Positions 57,018 to 64,000 of a stretch of 64,000 nt of DNA are shown one piece after another (position 1 is the first letter of the stretch; every line of letters starts with the position of its first letter). The stretch lies in NCBI GenBank assembly GCA_047967505.1, contig CM106540.1, one strand, 5' to 3'. A model generated the notes under the pieces. It saw nothing but the letters and a program-made list of their open reading frames with translations, ran no database searches and had not been told where the DNA came from. The stretch is from Dipteris shenzhenensis (lineage: Eukaryota; Polypodiophyta; Polypodiopsida; Gleicheniales). Made by a program: the position numbers and the translations under genes.

Positions 57018-57437
57018 CTACTGGGCGATAGGGGGATGCTCTTCCTCGTGCTTCACCACATCTTGCAAAATGCTACCATTCTCGATCACCATCTGCAACG
57101 GAGAAGCCCCTAAGCCATCCGCCACGGCAAGAAAGATGTCCCTCATCTGCGACCTGAACTCGGCAGCATCCACGGTGCCGTTGTGGTCGGTGTCGAACTT
57201 CTCAAACACAGAGTCGTACAGGGCGTTGAGCTCATCGGGGGTCTTCTTATCGGGCATGCCGAGGTGGGATTCGATGAGGCGCATGGCTTCGAATGCGGTG
57301 CGGAGCTCGGAGCGGGAGAGGATACCGTCACGGTTGACATCGATTTCCTGGAAGCGAAGGTCCATGGCGGAGGTGAAAGCGTCGTCGTCTTCGACGAAGT
57401 CACGGACGGTGGAGCCATCAAGGATGACGACGGCCAT
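57018..57437 (-). CDS. Small two-EF-hand calcium-binding protein
   Basis: An intact single-exon frame of 139 residues, the only complete host gene in the window. It starts MAVVILDGSTVRDFVEDDDA. EF-hand 1 loop DVNRDGILSRSE (residues about 33-44) and EF-hand 2 loop DTDHNGTVDAAE (about 82-93) have acidic residues at positions 1, 3 or 5 and 12, and the central Gly, so both should bind Ca2+. The tail PLQMVIENGSILQD is shared with the fragment at 1-96. It matches, from memory, a plant family of small EF-hand proteins of unknown exact role, presumably cytosolic Ca2+ sensors. GC-rich codon use (many C/G third bases) contrasts with the AT-rich surroundings. The ATG at 57437 is the first in frame, after a CT-rich leader. 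Confidence 0.92.
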   Translation of the reverse strand: MAVVILDGSTVRDFVEDDDAFTSAMDLRFQEIDVNRDGILSRSELRTAFEAMRLIESHLGMPDKKTPDELNALYDSVFEKFDTDHNGTVDAAEFRSQMRDIFLAVADGLGASPLQMVIENGSILQDVVKHEEEHPPIAQ

Positions 57438-57600
57438 GGAAGGGGAGATGGGAAGGATTGAATGAGAGGTATGGCAAGGCTTGAAAGGGAGGAGCTATGG
57501 CGATGGGGAGCACGAGCTCTCGCTATGGCGACGGAGAAACTGAGTTGAATATTGAAAAGATGATGATGACAAAGGCAACATTAAATGCTTGTGTTTTGAG
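57438..57600 (-). promoter_or_regulatory. 5' leader and promoter region of the EF-hand gene
   Basis: CT-rich 5' leader on the minus strand (CTCCGTCGCCATAGCGAGAG, CTCCCTTTCAAGCC). GCTATGGCGA occurs twice on the plus strand. No clear TATA box is seen. Confidence 0.35.
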
Positions 57601-59224
57601 AAGGAAACTGTGAGCTCTAACCACCCCAGGTCACCCAGCCACGGATTTTGGTCCAACCTCTGGCTGGTTTTGACCCAAGTTCCAAAGACCACGATCTTCT
57701 CACTAGTGGCTTCCGCGCTCATCGCTCCACGGTGCTCGAGCAGCATTCTTGAGCATTTGGTAGCAATGGTGGTGAGCAATGGTTCCCATGATGTGGTCGC
57801 TCTCTTTTCCTCGCCCATCTCTAACTGTCCCACTGTGTCCAACCAATGTGAATCCGTTGCCCGAGCCCTCCAAATAAAACATCATGTGCCGCAACACACG
57901 TATAATGGTAGACACCCCAAAATGCCCACATGGAGACCCGCATGGAGACTCATTTTTCATGTCTTCCACTCGGAGATGGATGGCCACATTGGGGGCCCCT
58001 TGATAATCGAGGCGGCTCCTTGGGATTTTTTAGGCAGGCAGTATTGTGCCATCAAAACGAAATTCAAGCTCTCATTCAGCCATGTGTCAAGTCTATTTTC
58101 AAATCCTTGAAATTCATTTTATGCTTGATTCGTTGTGGTCGTAGGAGCAAGACATTGAGGGATAAAGAGGCATGGCGATGGTCCAATGTAAGAGCTCGTC
58201 CCGCTCACCGCTTGTTAAAGCATAAATGCCCCTTTGTGGCATTATTTCTGTATGCCCAAAAATTCCCAAAACGCCAGTATCTGAGTGCCATAGCCACTCA
58301 AAATGTTATCATATTGTTTTACAAATTTTCCTTAGCTCTCGAGTAGGCCCTAGCGTTCACAAAATAACATTGGTCAACAATGGATGGCTCACTTGCATCG
58401 TAGACACAATGGGGTGCCTTACCACGCCCCTAAGCATACCCCATTCTACACAAGTATATGCTTTACAACTAGTCCAATCAATTGAAACGTAGTAGATGAC
58501 TTTAAATCTTTGTCAAGGCATATTAATGTGTCTCGAATCCAAATTTTGTACTTATGAGCGTTGGGCATGGCCACGAGCGTAAACACCCTACGACGTACAC
58601 AATTTGAAGCATATTTTTCAACAAATAGAAAAAGCATGGCAATCATGAAAGAGGGCAAGGGGATGACCCCACCCACTCTAGTGGGTGGGGGCAAAAAAGC
58701 ATAAAAGCAAAATCATTTATTACTCGAGAAAAAGGCAAACGAGAAACAAAGGAAAGAAGTAAAATGCTATTCTATTAACCCTCAAAGTCCAAAAAGGCAG
58801 GGCTGACCACCCTCTTAATATATTCGGCACTTTTATCCCCCCCCAAAAAAAAGGCAAACCGGAAACAAAAGGAAAGAAGTAAAATACTATTCTATTTAGT
58901 TGTGTCTCAAAGTCCTCCTCAAATTAATGAATTAATTTGTCAAGAATATGCTATAGACTGTCCACCTTCCCCATAAATTCAACCAAACAAATCTCTATAG
59001 CCCACCGCCACAAAACAACCTATCCCAATTGGATTTGATATCACATGTCCTTTTCCATACAATCTACAACGCCTCACTAAATCCCACCCCACCCATGGTT
59101 TTAAGGAATGCTTTATATGCTCCCACATTGGAGGCTATTCACACATCAATGAAAACACGTGTGCACTTACTACTCTCCTCCAGCATAGGGAACAACAATT
59201 ATACCACCTCCAAGATATATCCCT
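57601..59224. other. Unassigned sequence with one duplication
   Basis: The 174-codon plus-strand ORF at 57589-58110 has no family or composition support. GGAAAGAAGTAAAAT with flanking GAAACAAA occurs at about 58740 and 58860, a 118-bp-spaced duplication. No gene is called. Confidence 0.35.
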
Positions 59225-59643
59225 AGTTAGTTCTCTCTGCCGTGTTACTATGGAAGATCACTTGCATCTATTTTGGTCCTATCTAGTCTGTTTTTAGATG
59301 GTTGAATTCGCAGGATTTTTCGGTGGAGCCTAGATGGAAGGTAGCCCTTTTGGGTGACAGAGGTCGCATGACAACTTATCAGCTTAATGTTTGGGCTTTG
59401 GTCAGATCGGTTGTTATCCATTATATTTGGCGGGTTAGGAATGTGGTCATCTTTCAGCATGTTCCCTTGCAAGTTGCTCTGCGGGAAGATCTCCTCTACT
59501 CTATTCACATAACCTTACAGTATTTTGGGATGGGTGTTTCTCTATAATGCTCATTTTTTGAACGTCTTTAACGCACTTTGCGCTTTTTTTGTAATCTTCC
59601 TTTATTGAATAATAGAAATCCCCTTTTGCTCGCAAGAAAAAAA
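59225..59643 (+). mobile_element. LINE 3' end with A-rich tail
   Basis: LCRVTMEDHLHLFW (zf-RVT) is followed by RWKVALLGDRGRMTTYQLNV and IWRVRNVVIF, as in 55690-55985. The fragment ends in a 3' UTR and a short A-run at 59635-59642. Confidence 0.75.
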
Positions 59644-60490
59644 CAATTATGCCACCTCCACTCCCCCAAAAACCCCACATTGGACACATTATGCGAGTAA
59701 AGTATGGCAATTTCCAAGGCATAAACTGCCACCTGCATGTAACACCTGCATGTAACATAGAACCTAAGAAGGATCTTTCTAATACCGAGACTTTCATGCT
59801 ATTTACCTACATGCAGCCATTTAAAAGATATTTATTTAATGTAATTAATTTAGTGAACATGCATAGGGAAGCTTTAAATATAATATCCAAACGTGTACTC
59901 ATAGGATAGCTAGGGGAGCTTTAAATTCAACATCCAAACCTGTACACATATGGAGGTGTAAAAAATGTAAAGATAGCAATATTTTAAATGCATGCTTGCT
60001 CATACATAATGTATAGCTTTTAAAGAGCATGCACACTTCCCCCTCCCCCCATGGACACATGCAATCGATAGGCGGCCACATTTACAATGCAGCAAGAGGA
60101 GGTTGAAATATCTTGCCATCATGGTAACCAAAAATTCCTCATAATCTTCATATCAATATGGCTTCAGTCCCATTTGCATCCCTTCTCCTTCTCATGTTTT
60201 CCTTAGGAGTCACTCGTCAAGTTCTTATCTACCATGGGAGAAATCTCTTAAATGAAATGCTTCTCTATGAGCATACATAATGCAATGCTTCAAGCTGTTG
60301 AATTTTAAAGCGAGCATGTCCTAGGATGGAGAACCTTTAAAAAATGTTGGCTTGCCATCCAACATCAAAATTCATGAGTTTAAGGAAAATGTCAGTTCCA
60401 TTATTTGGGCATGGTACAAGTGAATTTAGATTGGCCCATGTTTTAATTACAACATGCACTTTTGAACTTTATCCCCCAATCTCCACCCCA
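59644..60490. other. Unassigned AT-rich sequence
   Basis: No gene seen. GGGAAGCTTTAAAT / GGGAGCTTTAAATTCA with AACATCCAAAC occurs twice near 59870 and 59915, a small local duplication. Confidence 0.35.
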
Positions 60491-60493
60491 AAT

Positions 60494-60496
<3 letters not shown>

Positions 60497-60540
<44 letters not shown>

Positions 60541-60571
60541 CTCCCTCTCCCTCTCCCTCTCCCCCTCCCCC

Positions 60572-60634
<63 letters not shown>

Positions 60635-60674
60635 CATGCATGCACGCATGCACACACACACGTGTGTGTGTGGG
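60497..60674. repeat. Compound microsatellite: (CT)n, C-run, (CT)n, (CA)n, (GT)n
   Basis: CT dinucleotides, CTCCCT hexamers, a poly-C run, more CT, then CA and a GTGTGTGT stretch. ORFs across it are low-complexity artefacts. Confidence 0.95.
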
Positions 60675-61640
60675 TGCACACATGTATGTAAGTATATGTT
60701 TAGATAGTCTATTGGCTCAAGTTTACTTACCATAATGCTAGTATCTCAAGATTAATTGTGATTAAAATTGCATAATAATGAGCAGGTACAATGCTTAAAT
60801 AAAGTATATGTCAAGTTTACAGAATTGTAGATTTTCTTTTATGATAAGAATTCATGTGGTTCTCATTTGTTTGCACATGATCTCATTGTGTATTAAATCC
60901 TTGTGTGCAAAGCGACAATTTTGAAAACAAGGACACCCATTTATGATATTTAGGGATGATACATATAATAAATGCTTATGCAACCTCCTACAAACTAAGC
61001 TCCTTTAGTGTGTCCAATTTATGGTACTTACAAAGTACAAGAATCACTTTCTTTGGGCATGCTAACGCTTACCTTCAAGAGTATTTGATCATAAAGAGAC
61101 CATATGGTCTTGTACAATTTGATAGTCGTACGCAATCTTTTCTTCTTTGCATTGTTGGCGGTGGATTACTTTCCAACTTTATTGATCATACTTGAGTGGC
61201 ATATCTATCCAAAGAATGAGCACCATAAGAATCTAATCTTGAAAGAAGAGTATACATATCATACATAGGTAATGACATCATTGAAAAGAGCATATGCAAG
61301 GGATAATAATGAAATATGCAAAGAAGAGAAGTTGCACCACAATATACTTCAAATTGACAAGATGTCTCTTATGCCTTGTCTTTTCAAATATGGGAGGATA
61401 ATTTAGGTCCATTTGCTTGCCAAAATGGGATAAAGAATAGATATACATAGCTTTATTTATGGAAACATGTCAATAAAGGTGCTTTAATGTATAAGAAAAT
61501 TTCCGGCATTTTGCAATCTTCATAGAAACCACCTATCGAGTACTTAATAGCTTGAGTCAAGTATGGCCATGCCTCATGAGCCCAATCTATATAGGACACA
61601 ACAAATACTCCTTTGACACTTCTAATATATTCAAAGAAGT
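60675..61640. other. Unassigned AT-rich sequence
   Basis: No gene or known repeat recognised. A 79-codon ORF at 60956 has no family support. Confidence 0.3.
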
Positions 61641-61649
61641 AATAGTTAT

Positions 61650-62510
61650 TGTGCCCAATTGTATGCGGATAAGCTAAACTTTTGTGGGTCACGTATTATG
61701 CTAAACATCATGAAGAATTACAAGAACACCCTATCAAAGACTCTATGGATTAGCATAATTTTCAAATGGTATATGTCAGGTCAAATCCTCAGATACCTAG
61801 GTTGCCTAGTGGGTTTAGGATTCTCTCTCAAAACTAAGTTTGACTGGTGCATTCAGAGGATTATGTCAAAGTTTGAAAAATGGATGGGCAAGAAGATGTC
61901 TCTGGCAAGAAGTTAACTGTTGCTCAACATATTATGTCTTCTTCTATTTCCTATCAATTTTCCCATTCTTGAGTAAGTCTTTGAGGAAACTTTATCTTAT
62001 GAGGATTTAAGAAAACACAATGGCATGCCTTTTCTTGGGACTTGGTGGTCACCCCTAATGTTGAGGGTGGAATTGGTTCAATAAGGGATGAAGGATGAAT
62101 GTGAATCATTATGCTTTAAATGGTTGCTTAAGAATCATGATGGCTTGCAACCAACCATGGCTAAGATTGCTCAATTTTTGATTTGGAAGAATGGCCTGTA
62201 GGGAATTACTGAACCATGGCAAGATTTGGGTCTTTTTGAGGTTTCTATTACGATCCCTCAATCTAAAGTTCTTCCAAGGCGTGTACAAGTTTGGAAATGT
62301 AATGCAAACAAATTCTGCTAAGCAGAGTTACAATCTCTTCATGGTGATGGATCTCTGGGAAGGTCAATCTGGCTCTTTGCTGAGTGGGCATTAAAAGTAG
62401 ACCGTCTACTTATCCAAAGTCACCCAAGAATGATGAGAAGTCTCTTTAAAAAAGGACTCAAAATCTATCAAGATGTGTGGGATCCAAGCTTGCATAATTG
62501 GCTGTCTCAA
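61650..62510 (+). mobile_element. LINE fragment, C-terminal part of reverse transcriptase
   Basis: The frame 61659-61916 reads ILRYLGCLVGLGFSLKTKFD and IQRIMSKFEKWMGKKMSLA, the L1-type YLG...W..K.LS motif after the RT core. Later broken frames keep traces of the downstream region (a W..DLV then GG.G pattern; 62191-62394). It stops before the gypsy LTR. Confidence 0.7.
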
Positions 62511-62562
62511 TAGACTCATGCCACTAGCCATGGAGACTTCAAATCCAGCAGCCACACCAATT

Positions 62563-63541
62563 CTATTAACTAGAAAAGAAATCAAGGCATGAGGCTAGAT
62601 GCTAGGCATTGCGATACGCGAGGGCCATGGGGAAAAGGGAACGTGGGGGGAGAAGCGTTAACATGGGTGGGGAAAAGGGGTTAAGAGGGGTGGGAATGAA
62701 GAGGAAGACTATGGCACAAGGGGGAAGGGAGAGTGGGAAGAGGAATGTAGAGATGGAGACATCAAGGGAAGAGAGTCATGCTTTATTTGAAAGGAAGGAT
62801 GGGGGAAATCAAGGTACTAGCATGGTGGCTTTACAAGAATGAGCGTGTCCCATCAAGGAATAGCCCCCTCCTTTTATAGCCAAGAGAGGGGGTCTCTCCC
62901 AATAAATGCATCCTCCCACATGCATGGTGTGTGTGGAGGAATCTCCCACGTGGGCTAGGTAGGTACGCAATCTCAATTGTGTGCAACAACCCTTTGCCTC
63001 ATTTTTCCACATAAATCAAGCCCCATATCCCAAGTCTAAGATACTCCCTTGGTCTCTTCTCAATTTTATGATACATTCAAACATCTAGGAGGACAAGTGG
63101 AGGGTTGGCACAAGGAATCTTGCCACCTCATCCTACTTTCCCCATTATTTAACTTGCATTCTTGGACTATCTACACCCCCCCCCCACATGGACCTATTCT
63201 ACATGGAGGGAATAATCCAATATAATATCCATCTCCACCTATTTTATATTACTTCTCCCATGGTCCTTGGGCCATGTCTCACTAAATGCAGGCATGGGAC
63301 CGCCTAGGTGGAGGGGTGGCACATGGAGGAACCATGCCACCTTAACATTTTATAATATTACTACCATGGATTATGTACAACACACCTTATGGGTCCTCTT
63401 ATGTGGAAGGGTGGCACATGATCATGCCCTGCCACCTCAACCCTGGGCCCTATGCACACCATATTTTATTATACTATTGCCACACATACAAGCACACACA
63501 CATATTTATGCCTTTTACCTTGGTCAAATTTATTTATAACA
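62563..63541 (-). repeat. Inverted gypsy-family LTR (solo or partial)
   Basis: About 979 bp, reverse complement of 51795-52777. The minus strand begins TGTTATAAATAAATTTGACC at 63541 and ends GTTAATAG at 62563. No gypsy coding sequence adjoins it on either side, and the flanks (CAATT, CTACC) show no target duplication. A solo LTR with unclear ends is the simplest reading. Confidence 0.8.
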
Positions 63542-63596
63542 CTACCACCACAACAAATACCCCGCTCATGAAACACCTCATGAACCCTTCCAACAG

Positions 63597-63995
63597 ATGA
63601 AGAGAGTATGCAATGGTTGGTCTCCAATGCCCCAACCATTAGTTGTCCACCCTAATGAGCTGGAAAAAATAAAGACAACTACCCTTTGTGCTAGGGGGAT
63701 CTTGAGAAAGGCTCGGGAGGAGCTCATAATTGAACAACATGAATTAGAGGCTACAAAGATAGTAAAAGCCAGCAGTGATAGGGTGAGCACAGTTGGCACG
63801 ATGCTAAAAAAGAGGCTGAAAGAAGCACAAGAGGAATTGTGCTACCCACCAATGAATGTCGATGTTGTTGACAAGAGGCAATTTTCACTTGAGATGGTCA
63901 TTGTTGACACTATGAAAACTACTCTTGTAACACTTGGGGCCTCCGAGATGGAGGATCTTCATCTGGTTACTACTAGAGACTTTATGTTTGCATAA
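63597..63995 (+). CDS. Unknown coiled-coil-like ORF near the window edge
   Basis: 132 codons from ATG 63597 to TAA 63993-63995. The middle is rich in Lys/Glu/Leu (ILRKAREELIIEQHELEATK, KKRLKEAQEELC) and may form a coiled coil. I recognise no family. It may be an exon or a piece of a mobile element, and its ATG is not otherwise supported. Confidence 0.3.
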   Translation: MKRVCNGWSPMPQPLVVHPNELEKIKTTTLCARGILRKAREELIIEQHELEATKIVKASSDRVSTVGTMLKKRLKEAQEELCYPPMNVDVVDKRQFSLEMVIVDTMKTTLVTLGASEMEDLHLVTTRDFMFA

Positions 63996-64000
63996 AATAG

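Noticed and set aside
57143-57461. ORFs in other frames and on the other strand of the EF-hand gene
   Set aside because: Shadows of the real GC-rich coding frame.
57589-58110. 174-codon ORF opposite the EF-hand promoter
   Set aside because: No recognisable domain; composition looks like chance in a GC-richer stretch.
60443-60733. Ser/Leu and Arg/Glu repeat ORFs
   Set aside because: Microsatellite translation.
1-64000. CRISPR arrays, bacterial operons, tRNA or rRNA genes
   Set aside because: None seen; introns, poly(A) signals and plant retroelements show plant nuclear DNA.

Overview
The window is nuclear DNA from a land plant with a large, repeat-rich genome. Plant-type Ty1/copia elements with initiator-Met tRNA primer sites, a Ty3/gypsy element of the DGGA-protease type, L1-type LINE fragments, hAT-like MITEs and short GT-AG introns all point there. 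A gymnosperm (conifer-like) genome is my best guess, but nothing in the sequence proves the clade. Only one ordinary host gene is intact: a 139-residue two-EF-hand protein at 57018-57437 (-). The 3' end of a paralogue sits at the opposite edge (1-96, +). Almost everything between is nested mobile DNA.

Layout: 1-96 EF-hand gene tail; 760-5441 copia-1 (-) with AAGCA target duplications and a hAT-like MITE (3359-3664) inside; 6040-7010 LINE remnant; 7040-7480 rearranged LTR piece; 8266-8660 LINE RT fragment cut by copia-2 (about 8690-13814, -); 14490-20426 copia-3 (+) inserted in an old tandem-repeat tract; 23300-23660 LINE fragment; 24271-38841 a large element with terminal inverted repeats, itself split by young copia-4 (24798-30414, +); 40790-44720 LTR and LINE remnants holding a gag-only LTR element (41689-44034, -); 44750-45340 minisatellite and SINE-like piece; about 45540-52777 a degraded gypsy element (+); 53738-54264 a second copy of the hAT-like MITE; 55081-55985, 59225-59643 and 61650-62400 LINE fragments; 62563-63541 an inverted LTR of the gypsy family; 63597-63995 an unknown ORF running up to the edge.

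The most unusual part is 24271-38841. Matching 32-33 bp inverted ends (CATTAGGGGAG...) enclose, apart from copia-4, about 9 kb with four degraded intron-bearing or multi-part genes in convergent pairs (two +, then two -). The outer - gene (35628-38166) looks like a transposase of an unrecognised, possibly CACTA-related type. The inner - gene (34183-35297) is a histone H3-like gene: it starts MARVKQTAR under a TATA box and ends in a clear H3 histone fold ([15 protein letters not shown]), but over 200 residues of H/Q/E/S-rich sequence lie between tail and fold. The two + genes (30696-31972, 32206-33525) match no family I recognise. If the boundaries hold, this is a DNA transposon carrying a core-histone-like gene, which I do not know to be described. 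All four genes carry stop codons, many of them TAG where CAG is the likely ancestor, so this copy is dead.
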